Of a stretch of DNA of 64,000 nt, positions 23,618 through 35,214 are shown piece by piece. The translations under genes and the position numbers were made by a program. Every line of letters starts with the position of its first letter. The first letter of the stretch is position 1. The DNA comes from Cristatella mucedo (Eukaryota; Bryozoa; Phylactolaemata; Cristatellidae), in the NCBI GenBank assembly GCA_009760855.2, contig WPIO01000001.1, positions 23,358,001-23,422,000 on the forward strand. Direction: 5' to 3'. Below the pieces are notes generated by a model. It was given only the letters and a program-made list of their open reading frames with translations, ran no database searches and had not been told where the DNA came from.

Positions 23618-24405
23618 AACAAAGTAAGTACCAGAGGTTTGAACACGTGTCTACTTTGCTAAAAGGCTCGGATGGCTGCCGGTTGATAATAATAATAATA
23701 ATAATAATGCACTTGATAAAGCGCCCTCAGAGAACTTAATCTTTCTAGGCGCTTTACATTTGCTGCAAAGGGAAATGCAATTGATAACTTCAAAAAGGTC
23801 TTAGCTGTATCGTTTCCGTACGATGTTCGCAAGAACTTCGGTTTTCGGGAGAATTCTGCAACGAACACAAACGCACATTAGAGCGCCTTATGTCAGGAGG
23901 CGAGAATGATCAGCGAATTCAGAGCACGGTTTTTACGCTGACCCGCAAGGCCCACCACAGCTTGGCTCCTCCATACCTAGCTGAACTGCTGCCCCATTTT
24001 CAGCCTATTCATGTCCTCAGGCCCTGTATAGATACTAAATAAGCTGTTACAATCCTCCGCTTAAAGGCCGTTGGCGACACAAGCTTTGGCTCTGCAGGTC
24101 CTAGACTGTGGAACTCGCTTCCACAATTCATACGCAACGACAACTACTCTCCTGCTGCCGACTATGGCTCTTCCTTTTCAGCGGTCCTGAGCTGCTACTT
24201 TCATGCTACTCGCTACCTCGACTGCTCTCCTGACTCTGCTTTGCTTCCCACTTTCTCTTATTGCGTAAGACGAAGTCTATTGGCTACCGAATGCGTACCG
24301 AAAGCCGCTTAGGCTGTGAGTGCGTTATTCAAAACTCTCCTGCGTAACACCCACATAGTCTTTTTGGCTTTGTGGAGTTACAGACGGAGATGCAACAACA
24401 AGTTG
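23618..24405 (+). mobile_element. LINE-A 3' part, split by a LINE-B-tailed insertion
   Basis: Pieces at 23618-23687 (CAGAGGTTTGAACACGTGTC...GCCGGTTGAT) and 23908-24405 (TTTTTACGCTGACCCGCAAG through to TTACAGACGGAGATGC) adjoin in the element. The coding frame is broken several times. The 3' tail is of ACAAC type. Confidence 0.85.
23688..23907 (-). mobile_element. LINE-B 3' end fused to an unrelated 5' sequence
   Basis: The first about 110 bp are the LINE-B tail and 3' end. The other about 110 bp (from 23798) match no other LINE-B copy. The whole is flanked by TGAT on both sides, so it looks like a single 220-bp insertion with a chimeric 5' half. Confidence 0.65.
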
Positions 24406-25699
24406 GGTTCTTCTAGGTCGATTTAGCCAAAGTTCAGAGGAAAGTCTGAAAGCCTTCGGTAAGGTTGTGTTGGTTCAGTCGTCCTCCCCCGTGCCGCGGT
24501 GAGTCACTGGGGCTGGTCAGCGTTGCTGAAATGCGACCCACAAAAGACGTCGTTTTTACTCTCGTTGCTGGAATAGGCCGCTCAGAGTTGCGTCACAGCG
24601 ACCAGACAGGTGGGCTGTCGCCGTGAATACGACCCTCCCAGCCATTTTGCTTCTAAATGACTTACTTCGAGGTGTTTTTATTGCGGATGGCACGGTTGTT
24701 GATCGTAAAAGTGCCCCTTCCGTCTACCGTATGACAAAAGCGACGATGACGTTTACTGTTGAGGCAAGTTCCCTAACTAAGACCCCTGCTGAGACGGTGT
24801 CCGCAGACCCAACTGAAAGGCCAAGCAGGCTGGCTCACCTGCAGCTTCTGCTTCGCTGACCGCCTTCGTTCTGACAGCACTAGAATCTTCGAACGCCGTG
24901 GCCACCTCAGGGCAGGGCTTTGGATAACGCCGATGTGGTTGTGGGGAAGGCTGTGCCTAAACCAGCAGCCGCTGGGCTGCTGTCAGACATTCCTCGTATT
25001 TTCGGTATCATCCAGTTCCCAATCGTGCGTACTACGTCCTTTGCCCACGGTGTGTCTGAGCATATGACAATGCCGCCAGTGACGTAATCGGCTCCTTAGA
25101 TAAATACATCAGCCCAGACCTTCGTCAAAAATCCTAGGACTGTTGACTTCGAGTGCAATTGCCTACCCTTACGAGTCCAATCATAAGTTTTTGGATCAAT
25201 CGGTACCGCCGTCGGACGCCTGAATAGAACAGGATTACGTATGTTCTTCTTATGTATTTTCGTCTAGTGGTGGTTGTGGACCTGTCCTCTTTTCCATAAC
25301 TGGAGCTTTGCAGACGAGGTGGAAGTGTGGCAGCCCCAGCCTATCTCTTTTGCCTCATTGCAGTTTGTTGGGGCACGCACAACGCCAGCATCGCTACGTA
25401 GCCAAATTCAAATGATTCATTTCCTGTGAGCAGCCCAGGTGCCTACCGGAAGAAACCGGGCATTTTATAAAATAACAACAACAATGAGAGGCTGTTTGCA
25501 TAGCGTCCCGGGATAACTTAATCTATATTCCAGTGCCATCAAACTCAGTGCAAGAAGATCAGTACCCAATGGTTTGTGTCACGCATGGTATCAAACACGC
25601 AGAAATACATCTTTACCTTGTATAGGTTTGCATGGTAAAGCGAACGTGAAGACGCTCACGAACCCCGGCCAGTAAGACCTATGGCTAAGAGCATGCACT
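24406..25699. other. Unassigned
   Basis: Only short frames (for example 24623-24859 plus). No transposon family of this window and no splice-framed exon was recognised. Confidence 0.45.
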
Positions 25700-26310
25700 G
25701 AATCATGCACAGGCACGCTCACAGAGCATACCGGACCACTTTAGTTTAAAGTGAGGGACGTTGATATGACCAGATTCTGACGAGCGATTTTTGCGAGATC
25801 CCATTCGAGGAGCACGGAGGTCCGATAGGTAGGCTAGTGCCAGTGATAAAATCAAACGGTCGGCTAGAGGAAGGGTCTCGAAGTCGACTCTGTGCTTGAC
25901 AGGGTGCCCGTGACTCAAGTGAGTTGGCGTAGCAGCTACACAGCAGACAACAGACCAGCCCACCCTTCGAGTTGGGCAGCGGCTGAAGACGATTAAGTGT
26001 GTAGGCCGAGAGTACCGAATGGAGAGAATTCAGGGGCCAGGGGGCCGGGGGTAATTGCCCCCTATGGAAAGAGAGAAGTATACTTATATTTCCCAACCCC
26101 AGGGGCAGAAGCAGTGTACCTCGCCCCAACCTGAAAATTCTGAACTTGCCCCAACCTGTACATCCTGGCTCCGTCCCTGAGAGAATTGCAAATATCCAGT
26201 CGCGGTGTCGCAAATGCGGGAATTTTTTTGGCTGCCCTAATCTTATCTAAAAATGCCCTGATTTTCGGAAAGTTCATTAACTGAAATTAGGCTGACTTGA
26301 CAGTGGAAAA
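25700..26310 (-). mobile_element. Old LINE-B copy interrupted by a MITE
   Basis: The minus strand shows the C-terminal LINE-B blocks in diverged form: HRVDFETLPLADRLI for KQRIDFKVLSLTFRSL, LALAYLSDL, and KIRAFLDKI for KIRACLDKD. The copy is strongly diverged. The MITE at 26031-26179 separates the segment that should be contiguous. Confidence 0.75.
26031..26179. mobile_element. 149-bp hAT-type MITE
   Basis: The left end is CAGGGGCCAGG and the right end, reverse-complemented, is CAGGGACGGAGCCAGG, so the termini are imperfect inverted repeats of the CAGGG type frequent in hAT elements. It is flanked by a perfect 8-bp duplication AGAGAATT (26023-26030 and 26180-26187), the length characteristic of hAT. 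It has no coding capacity and would depend on a transposase elsewhere. Confidence 0.85.
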
Positions 26311-28131
26311 TATTTGCTCGTGCAATGACAAGCCTTTTTGGAATTTACACCTAGATTACGGGCACACTTCACTGTGGTGATGCTTGCTGAACCAATCTGA
26401 AAGCCTAGGTATTATAATTTTCGGATGACAAAAAGGGTTTTGCATACCTACTAGGCTAACTTTTTTTTTCGGCAGACACTGTTCGTCTTGTGACGGCCTC
26501 TGAAGGGCCAAGGTTCGCCACAACAGGTGTTCCGTCTTCTAGTAGCGAGATTGCTATGCTCCCGGCACCGCCGACCTCTCCGATCAGGAAGTTGAATGGC
26601 TGGCTGCAGATTTCCAGTGCTGGAAGTTGGCAGCACCAGTGCGCCATTGGAATCTCGGCTAAAACCAGTGGCCACTGAGCTGGGCTGCCCAAGATCGGGA
26701 GATGCGGACTTGGACAGACGCTGGTCAATGCAAATATTCCTCAATTCAATTTGAATCCACCCAAGTTCGGCAGACACAGGGACCAGACAGCAGCTGACGA
26801 GCCGCCATGAGTCCTACGATGCCTGGCTGCCCTACTCAAGGATGGCTGGCATGGCTCCTGCGCGGAATCTCGCTGCTGCGCATCTACTGGTCCAACCAGC
26901 CACCGGCCGCCGCGCTGTGCATCCCGCAGCCAAAACTGACTACGTGGCGGGCCGCCTGAACGCCTGCTTTGCCTCGTGAGCAACAGAGTCAGCCTGGAAA
27001 GCCATTGGCGGTACTATGGCTGACATTCTCTTTGACCGAAATTGTTTGCGACCCCCGAGCTGAATGGCCAGCCAGCACTTGCTCCTTATCGTGGCGGTGG
27101 GGGCTGTCAGCGCGTCCGAATCGAGCTCGTAAGATCTTGCTGTCGGCAGACCGCCTGAAATACAGCCATCTCCATGCACTCCATCTTACTTGACTTTCTA
27201 TTGGCCGTGGTGATTAATGCATATACGCCTTCAGTTTGACGTAATGTCTCTGTCGTCGAAGGTTGGCTCGATCATCTTGCATAGGCGGAGTGTCGTCTCG
27301 CCGCCAGACAACAACTTCAGCCGACTACTTTGCTGCCTGCTCTTCGCATCCTGCAGTCCGGGGCCGAGCCCAGAAGTTAATTGGCCACCTTCGGGAAGGT
27401 GGCCTGTTCTCTGCCTAGGAGAGGGACTTCCTCGACTGCCTCGACCGCTGCCTCGTGCAATCATTCTGGCTGCAAGCAGCCTTCAGAATGGCGAAATTCC
27501 TAAGATCGAACTTTCTTTGGCGATTCGTTGCCTTCACCCAGTTACCGATCGCGTTTGGAAGTATCCCTTGTGTGTCTCTCATGCTAGCCTTTCGAACGGT
27601 AGGTCTGTGCCGTCTCGTTTGAATGGCGAGGACCTCTGCTTTATTGAGCGGATGACTCGTTTGTCCAGATGCCGGCACGAGATAAATACTTTGGTCAACG
27701 GTCTCTTTATCGGCGAGATTCCAGGGAGAGCGATAAAATTTCCACTCCTCTTTGGTGTGGCAAAGGATCCCAATCCTTAATGCTCTGTCAGTCATCAGAT
27801 TGGTCCGGGCTGGCTTCGTTTCTGGCTTCCACGTGAGCGCCTCTCGCCTTGCAATCTGATCGCTGCTGGGGGGGGCGACATGGCTATGTTCTCGGGGTCA
27901 CGCAACAGACTGCAGCAGCTCGTCTTGGCGGCACATGGGGCAGTTACCATGATGGGCCTGCGCTTCTTTCCTGAGAAGTGGTGCTCGGTCGGCAAAGCTC
28001 GGCAATCGCCGACTGTCGGCTCCACAGTGCTTTTGCGATAGCAACTCGCCGCCGCTCGTCGATGGCCACTCGCTGATCCACATGGGTGAGTTTCAGGGCC
28101 TCTGCCGCAGGAGCGATATTGAGAAAAAATG
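26311..28131. other. Unassigned region with several medium open frames
   Basis: Open frames overlap on both strands: minus 26728-26456 (contains SLLEDGTPVVANLGPSEAV), plus 27217-27780 (187 codons) and minus 27795-27415. Amino-acid use is less biased than in the GC blocks, so a decayed transposon or host exons are possible. I see no diagnostic motif (no RT YxDD, DDE pattern or zinc knuckle). Confidence 0.35.
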
Positions 28132-28290
28132 CCAGCTGATTTAAAAGCCTCTTTCGAAAATCGGCAGAATTGCCCTTAAGGCTATCACCACAGCTTGCAC
28201 AGGCTGTAACGGATCGTTTACTGCAGTATTTGAACCCACGACATCGGATCGAGTTTGTGAAAAGAAACCATCTTACCTAGTGGGCAATAT
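28132..28290 (-). mobile_element. SINE-1 copy
   Basis: The reverse complement reads CCCACTAGGTAAGATGGTTT, GTGGGTTCAAATACTGCAGT (B box GGTTCAAAT), AACGATCCGTTA and TGTGGTGATAGCC, then the AAATCAGCT end. Confidence 0.8.
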
Positions 28291-28726
28291 CTTACGAAGG
28301 CCATCGACTGACTGGCCTCCATCTTCACCTCCTGGCAGAAGCCGGATACACTGCGAACGTTTCTCCTGCCCAAGCTGGACTATCTATGCCTGTTCAGCAT
28401 GGTACCAGTCACTCCCTGTGCCTATGGAGAAGTCAGTGCTGGACTTGTCCGTGGGTGCATACATTGTTCGTCTGCCCACCTAAAGTTTGCTCTGCGTACT
28501 GCAGGGGAATCAGACGGTAAAGCTCCTAGGTAATACATGCATCATACAGGCCTTCCAGGCCTGCCCAATGCTAAGTCCTTCGGACCCACTGTTTCCTCTG
28601 TGGCCGTTTCAGGCTTGACCGAGCTTCACCACACGCTGTTGTCTTCCGCCTCATACCGGCGGGCGAGACACGCTCACTCTACGTCACTTGTCGACTGCTG
28701 AAGGGCGACACCATCCGGATAAATAT
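28291..28726. other. Nothing recognised
   Basis: No family or exon recognised. Confidence 0.45.
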
Positions 28727-28828
28727 TAATAACAATAATAATAATCCATTAGTCATAGCGCCCTCGAAGAACTCAATCTCTTTCTAGGCACTTTAAATTG
28801 GCCGCAAAAGAAGCATGATTGAATTAAG
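28727..28828 (-). mobile_element. LINE-B 3'-end fragment
   Basis: An AAT-rich tail, then ATAGCGCCCTCGAAGAACTC and TCTTTCTAGGCACTTTAAAT: about 100 bp of the LINE-B end. Confidence 0.8.
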
Positions 28829-29297
28829 GACGGTTCGTTCTTCCTGTGGGCAGACATCCGGAAATGCTGACAACGCGAAAGGTGTGCTTTGGTGTCACCA
28901 TCGTTGTCAATCAGATCTCTGTCACCCACATGGACATTGGAAACGTTGATTCAACCTTCTCTCCGAAGGATGTGGTTATTCACCTGCAAATTATGTCTAG
29001 TTTAGCGGTAGATCTCCTAGGCAGATCAAAGGCAAAGTTGTCACCATGCCTCTTTTGGCAGTGTCCAGTAGCACTGAGTGGCTTGTTTATTCAACGTGTG
29101 GCTATACAAGCTACCACTTGGCAAGCTTACCTTCAGGTCGACCTCCAGTCAACTGCTTAAGCACCATGGCAAAGCTGTTTCCAAGTTCATCGCGAGCTGC
29201 ACTCAGCTTGTGCAGACTATATTGTACTCAGGAAAAACGTTGCCGAGCTGATTTTGCCACGCGATTAAGGCTCTCGCCCCGACTAGTGTCAAGGTGA
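28829..29297. other. Nothing recognised
   Basis: Contains a 104-codon plus frame (28846-29160) with no known motif. Confidence 0.4.
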
Positions 29298-29400
29298 ATG
29301 TATTTCATGGCTGAGATCATGGGCTCAAGCCCCATGGCATACGTGAAGCGCCGGAATAGACATTTAAAATTCTCTTAGACACTATAAAAATTAATTATGT
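29298..29400 (+). mobile_element. SINE-2 copy
   Basis: GGGCTCAAGCCCCATGGC (B-box-like) is followed by ACGTGAAGCGCCGGAATAGA and a diverged end, CACTATAAAAATTAATTATG. The head is poorly kept. AT-rich sequence follows to about 29510. Confidence 0.6.
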
Positions 29401-29734
29401 TATGTTATATTATAGTCTATACATGTATATATAATAGATAATCTGCAATTTCTATTTTTTAATTATTTACAATTAATATATAGTGAATGTAAGTATACAG
29501 GTATATATTTAGCGTACGTTTGAAGTGATTTACCCTTGCCCCGGGTGCGTTTCTGAGAAACGACCGGTGGGCCAAGAAGGCGAGCAAAGAAGGTGGAGAA
29601 TACAAGATCAGGCGGAGCCTGGCATGGTGACAGGGCGGGTGGTGGTTAGGACCGAGCCTACCGCCTCCCGCCACAGACGACTGCCGAGACGGATACATGC
29701 TCTAGCTACATCTGAAACATTCGGAACTATTGTT

Positions 29735-29885
29735 GTGTCTTAGCCCAAGGGTAATGTGCACGCTCTTCAAAACCTGGGTCGGGGGTTCGAGTCCTGCATT
29801 GATCGATTCTTTGTTGACCACTGCAAATGGTGGTGGTAGCCGTGAAAACTTCGATAAATAAATGAGGATGTTAAATCAGCTTGGT
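29735..29885 (+). mobile_element. SINE-1 copy
   Basis: AGCCCAAGGGTAATGTGCAC (A-box region) and GGGGGTTCGAGTCCTGC (a canonical B box GGTTCGAGTCC) are followed by GGTGGTAGCCGTGAAAAC and AATGAGGATGTTAAATCAGC. Confidence 0.8.
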
Positions 29886-30087
29886 AAAATAGTACGATTC
29901 ATTCCGAGGCCTTGGCAGTACCTTGTTGGTAGGCATTTCGCACCGACAGCTCGCCGCTCCGCACAGCTGGAGTCGCGTTACGAGTATGTGGTAAAATGCA
30001 TTTCAATCACTTTTCATTTCCTGGAGCTTCTCGTTTACACTTGCATTCCTGTTTCTATTTGTATCTGCCAAGCTGCGACTTGCTAAC

Positions 30088-30155
30088 AGCGGCAGCCTGC
30101 CAGGTAGAGGCAGCCCCCCAAGATAGAGGCAGCTCCCCAGGTAGAGGCTGTCGGC
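30088..30155. repeat. Short tandem repeat, about 24-bp unit, three copies
   Basis: Three imperfect copies of CCAGGTAGAGGCAGCCCCC. Confidence 0.75.
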
Positions 30156-30199
30156 CGTCTTGACACTCGCACCTCCATTGAGCTAATGATCTAATTTTG

Positions 30200-30918
30200 T
30201 TTTCCGCCTGGGGCGTCGGTGTAGTGTCGCGTTCAGTGCGAGCGAGCGGCAGTCTGAGCAGCACGCATCGCGATGCGGAGCATTTTAATGTGGCACAACG
30301 CTTTGAGACTTTCCGTCATATATTAGGTGCTGCGCTTCTGTCATTTGGTTCGCTACTCTACTCGCTGTCACTTAATAGCGGCGGCGGCGACAGCCCGAGG
30401 CGGGAGCGCTCGGGAGCTCGGCCGCAGTGCCATCAAGCGGCCGAGCAGCAAGTGTCGTCAGAGCTCGTGCGATCGTCTCGACAAAATGTACTTTGCAGCG
30501 GCGCTTGTGGCGAGGCTTTAGGAAAAGTTCGACAGCAAACAGCCGGCAGATAGGAGACTCTCGCAAAAAGCTCGCGTCGCGGCTACACAGCTTGAACGAC
30601 CTCAGAAGCGCCGAGCCGCAGAGTGGCTCGCTCTACTAAAAATTCTCGCTCTGTCAACTGGCCGACTCGCCCGACTGCAAGCAAGCAGCGCTAGCAGCAG
30701 CGCGTCTCACATTTCAAAAGGGATGCCGTGCATTTTGCTTGGTGCAGCACCCCTAAAGGCACACCTAAGAATCGAAACGGTTGTCCAACAGCGCTTCCTT
30801 TATGTTTCAACAGCAGCTTTCGGCTGTGAGCTAGCCTCGCCTGCTCTGTCTCTTTTCTGTCTGTCTGTCTGTCTGCCTATCTGTTGTCTGTCTGCCTTTC
30901 TGTCTGTCTGTCTGTCTA

Positions 30919-30973
<55 letters not shown>

Positions 30974-31002
30974 GGCTGTCTGTCTGTCTGTCTCTCTCTG
31001 TC

Positions 31003-31078
<76 letters not shown>

Positions 31079-31760
31079 GCTCTCGCGTGCAAGTGCAGAG
31101 CACCGAGGGCTTTCGAGTTCTCGCGAACTCTGAACTCTGAGCCACGAGAGCGCTCGTCCCGCACCTGGCTTCGCCTGGAGTTAATAGGCGCGCAGCGTTT
31201 AATCGGCAGCGAAAGAATGGGTTCACATTTGTGGCTCATCGGGGCTCCCTACGCTGGCTATTAGCGAGCGGCGTACGCGGGTTAACGCCGGCCGGCCGGC
31301 CAGCCGTCTAGCTTCGATTTGGTACGGGTAAGCCGGATCGTGGCCGCGAGACCGAGCGGAGGGCGGGTAAATGTTTATGCTGGCAGGTCGGCCAGGTCCA
31401 ACTCGGGAAGCCGGCGGGCGGCTCGGGTACGGCCGACTAGGGATTTGCCATTTGAAGTGGCAAGGCTGACTCGCGCTCAAGCAATAGCTCGCAATGTCGA
31501 GCCGTCGCCCGCAGCCAACTCGCTCAGTGCACAACTTCCTTAAGCTCCCCGAGTCTGACAGGCGGCGGCGGCGGTGGTGGCAGACGAGTAATCGCGAACC
31601 AGCCGCCGGATACGGCGACGGCGGCGAAGCCGGTAGCTCGAACCGCATTCGATCCTGCCGTTCGAGGTCGGTCGCCTGCGCGCTCGGGCGCTAGCTCACG
31701 CTGCAGGAGCATTCCCCCCGGTGGCTCGGAGCGGACCAGCGTAATTGTAATTGGCCATAA
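30200..31760. other. CpG-rich block
   Basis: GC-dense with open frames on both strands and a long microsatellite inside. No splice-framed exon was recognised. The block fades into ordinary sequence by about 32060. Confidence 0.4.
30848..31076. repeat. Compound (TCTG)n-(TC)n microsatellite
   Basis: More than 140 bp of TCTG units pass directly into about 75 bp of pure TC. One strand is pyrimidine-rich throughout. Frames read as Cys-Leu-Ser-Val or Asp-Arg-Gln-Thr repeats, which are artefacts. Confidence 0.95.
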
Positions 31761-32325
31761 AGCTATTGGGGCCATCGCCTAATCACGAAGTGCCAACCGT
31801 TGTAAATTGATCCACGTGCATCGCGGCTGCCCACAGCTCCGCCGCCGCCCTGAGCAGAATCGAGGCGAAATCTCTCAGCTGCTAGAGTGTCCATATACAG
31901 ACGCGCTCTCTCGCGAGGCCGAAAACGAGGGCGGAAACTTGAGGAGGCGGGCGACGCACGCCAGCCGCAACGAGGAAGGCGGAGAAGAGTGCAAAGAAGT
32001 TACTAACGCCGCCAAAGTTCGCGTATCGAGTTTGCCGTATTGTGATCGCGCTTTGTGACTCGCGACGCTTGCGATTCGTTCAGCGAAAAGCTAAAAGTGG
32101 CTTTTCGTGAAACAGCGGAGTCGCTAGAACTTTTTTAGCTGAGGCTTCTTGTAAACGGAGCTTGGGAAATGACCGACAATGGACCCTTGCGGAATTCTAG
32201 CTGTGACGCTTGGTTGTCTGAATGACATGTTACCGCCGCAAAATACGGATTAAACGAGATCGGATGAGTGCGATTTGAATCAAGCCAGTGCCACGTCTGC
32301 TAGACCAATCATTGGTCTGAATCAT

Positions 32326-33318
32326 TCAAAAGAAACTGAATGCTTGCCTGGCCGACATTCAATCCTGGATTTCGGAAAACTTCTTGAAACTAAATGACGA
32401 TCAAACCGAACTGCTGCTCATAGGACACCCTAAGCGTGTGGCTGGAGTAAAACGCTCTGCTCTTCTAATAGGCGATGTTGTTGCGCGACCATCCCCACGT
32501 GCTCGTAATTTAGGTGCATTTTTCGACAGCTGCCTCAATTTTAAAAGCTTCATTCAGAAGACTGCTTCTACAGCTAGCCATCACGTCATTCCCTATCCAA
32601 AATTAGGAGCTGTCTTCCACAGTGGCTTGAAAAAGATTTAACTAGCTCCTTAGTTCTTTTTTGCTTGATTATTGTAAATCATTTTTGGATGGGCTACCAA
32701 AGAAAGAAACTAGGCCACTGAAGCTGATTATTATTATCGCTGCAACGCTAGTCTTCAAGTCCCAGAGGTTTGAGCACGTGTCTCCTTTGCTAAAAGAGCT
32801 AGGACAGATGCCGGTTGAGCAACGGATACCGAGCAAAGTTCTTACGCTGACCAACATGGTCTGCCAAGGCTTGGCTCCTTGGTACCTAGCTGAACTGCTG
32901 CACCAGTTTCAGCCTCTTCGCGCCCTCAGGTCCTGCGTAGACAATAAATTAGCTTTTCCATTTCTCCGCTTAAAGACCGTTGGCAACAGATGCTATAACT
33001 CTGCAGGTCCTAGACAGTTGAACTCGCTTCCACAATTCTTATGCAACGGCAACTACGCTCCTACTGCCGACTCTGGCTCATCCTTTTCAGCGGTCCTGAG
33101 CTGCTACTTCCATGCTACTCGCTACCTCAACTGCTCTCCTGACTCTGCTTTGCTTCCCACTTTCTCTTTGTTGCGTAAGACGATGTCTATTGGAAACCGA
33201 ATGCGTACCGAAAGCCGCGTAGGTTGTGAGTGCGCTATACAGAACTCTCCTGCGTAGCACCCGCACAGTCTTTATGTATTTGTGGAGTTCCAGACGGAGA
33301 TACAAGACAAGACAAGTA
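32326..33318 (+). mobile_element. LINE-A, 3' part, with (ACAAG)n tail
   Basis: Starts at the consensus AAACTGAATGCTTGCC just after the YVDD region and runs to the 3' end GAGATACAAGACAAGACAAG. The coding frame is broken near 32640 and elsewhere. Inserted in an old LINE-A copy between its TIDRDIL and MIGLAD codons. Confidence 0.9.
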
Positions 33319-33382
33319 GGATATCTCGATCAATGGTGCCAAATGCTGCATAGACCACGACCGAGAAGCGACATAACTCACC

Positions 33383-33648
33383 TTTTGAAAGCGCACCTGT
33401 TTGACACAGCATTTAATGGCTCCTTGCGATTCGACCTTCGTGTGTTTATGAGTGCTGACACTGTGCATGCTGCAGCTAACAGAATTTAGATGTTGACACT
33501 GGTGCCGGTCACCTCTAACTATACTAAGCTCGTTGGCATTGTGGATGTTACCAGTAACCGTTTGATCGTGATTGCTTTACAGTGAATGTAAAGTGCCTAG
33601 GAAGAGATTAAGTTCTCTGAGGCGTTATACAATATATATTTTTGATGT
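33383..33648 (+). mobile_element. LINE-B, 3' end
   Basis: CACCTTTTGAAAGCGCACCT, then the 3' UTR modules, GTAAAGTGCCTAGGAAGAGA and a GTTATACAATAT ending. Inserted in the old minus LINE-A within its codons just before the DLSAAFD motif. Confidence 0.85.
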
Positions 33649-33879
33649 TATTAAAACTACCATTGCGTTGCTGCTCGCGTTGTTTTCAGTCGCACGGAGG
33701 AGAGCAGTTTCAGCGGAGTAGTGTCGCTTGAATCCCGACTGAAATTTAAAGACCACTCCTATTCGTCTACGCGTTCTCTAATGTGCTTAGTGACAATCTT
33801 ATCGAGAACCTCCGAACATAATGCAAGGAGTGAGCTCCCAAGAGCTGCTCTAGTCTGCGAGTAGTTTTCTGTGAACGAC

Positions 33880-34560
33880 GAGCCGCGCTCTTGACGATGG
33901 CATCCACTCAGACTGGCCGCGCGTAGGCAGGCGACGGGCTGCAGGAGCCTGCCTCAGGTTGGCATCCGTGACCATCCGTTCGCCAAATAATCAAGTCGAG
34001 TTCGGCGCGTTTCGCCTCACGTCCCTCGCGTCGTTTCCTTTCGGCGATCGGTTGAATTGCCAATTGAGCTCTGCTCAGCTCGCTGCGCCCGCCAGGCGAT
34101 CGCCTAGCGATCGCCTGGAGAATGCCTTGCGGGTGCAGCGATCCAAGCGTCAGCCAGCCGGAGAGCTCTCTGCGCTTCGCTGCGACTCCTTCTCGTCCGC
34201 TGCTTCGCTGGCGGCGGCGGCGGCGGCGGCGGCGGCGCTCGACGACGGCCATCCGCGCTTCGGTCAGCGGTCGCCAGCCATTGCGGGCGCTGGCTGCGCT
34301 CAGAGAGCAAGTGCACGTCCTGAGTGGCCGGCGGCGGCTACGCGACGACGACGTCCGCCCCGCTCGGCGCGTCGCCGCGCCTCTCCCGCTAGGGGCGCTC
34401 GCGAATCGACTGCCGTCGCTCGCGCGCGATTCGTTGCAGCTGCAGCACTTTTCGCTTAGCTTAGGTGTGCGAGCGCGCCCGTCGGGCCGCGCCGATTCTG
34501 GGTCACGAAGCGATATCAGCGCTCCATCGCAGCTGACGAAACGCAGCGGGCCGGTGGCGA

Positions 34561-34599
<39 letters not shown>

Positions 34600-35160
34600 T
34601 CCGAGTGCGACGAGCGCGGGCGGAGCGCGATCATCGTGAGAGCGCGAGCGTGACTGACGCCGCCTGGGTCGATTTATTTTTTGCTCGGATTGAGTCGCGG
34701 AGCGCAGGCAGTAACGCGAGGTGCGCGAGCGGAGTGCAAGCCGGCGAGGTGCGAGCGAGTCGGTAGCTTCGTTATTGAAGACACTCGAAGCCCGCGGCGG
34801 CGCCGGCGCGCGCCCGTCGCTCCGCTTTCTCGCACACACCGCCTTGCCACCGATCGAGCCCCCGGGCCAAGTTGAGAGATGAAACTATATCGCCGAGGAT
34901 AATTGCGCACCAACGCTGAAGCCGTCAACCGTAATCAAAGTCATCGCCGAGCGGGCGTCGGCGCGCTCGCGCCGGCTGCTCGTACACTGCTGACGTAAGA
35001 GGACAAATTGAGGAAGGGGCTGCTGCAACAGACCGGCATTGTCTGCTCGCGAAGACCGCCGCCGTTCGGCTCGTCGGCCATGCTCAGCGACGACCCAATG
35101 GGACGGCGAGCCTCTATATATGTGCGCTCCGAGTCCAAGGTCCACGACGAGTGTCCGCTA
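33880..35160. other. CpG-rich block with CGG-type triplet runs
   Basis: Triplet runs lie at about 34209-34238 and 34560-34602. Frames on both strands are Arg/Ala/Pro-rich. A TATATATG motif at 35115 has no identified gene after it. Confidence 0.4.
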
Positions 35161-35214
35161 GATGCTTAATTGTTCAAGCTAGGCTATAGTCGGACGAAGG
35201 GCCTGGCAGCGTGC

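Larger units (their letters stand above)
32140..33850 (-). mobile_element. Old LINE-A copy split by two plus-strand insertions
   Basis: On the minus strand three collinear blocks of LINE-A reverse transcriptase remain. 33830-33649 gives the region before DLSAAFD (VLDKIVTKHI, ALLRATENN). 33382-33319 gives VVYAAFGTIDRDIL. 32325-32140 gives MIGLADVALA-FKSHSS and IPQGSIVG. The gaps hold a LINE-A and a LINE-B copy in the opposite orientation. Confidence 0.8.

Noticed and set aside
29735-29800. Possible true tRNA gene
   Set aside because: A- and B-box-like blocks are present, but no acceptor or anticodon stem can be folded, and the sequence continues into a shared SINE-1 body found in four other places.
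30723-31264. Cys/Leu/Ser/Val- and Asp/Arg/Gln/Thr-repeat frames
   Set aside because: Direct translation of the TCTG/TC microsatellite.
35105-35160. TATA-box promoter (TATATATG at 35115)
   Set aside because: No exon or start codon with coding-like sequence follows. The next feature is the repeat array. A chance match cannot be excluded.
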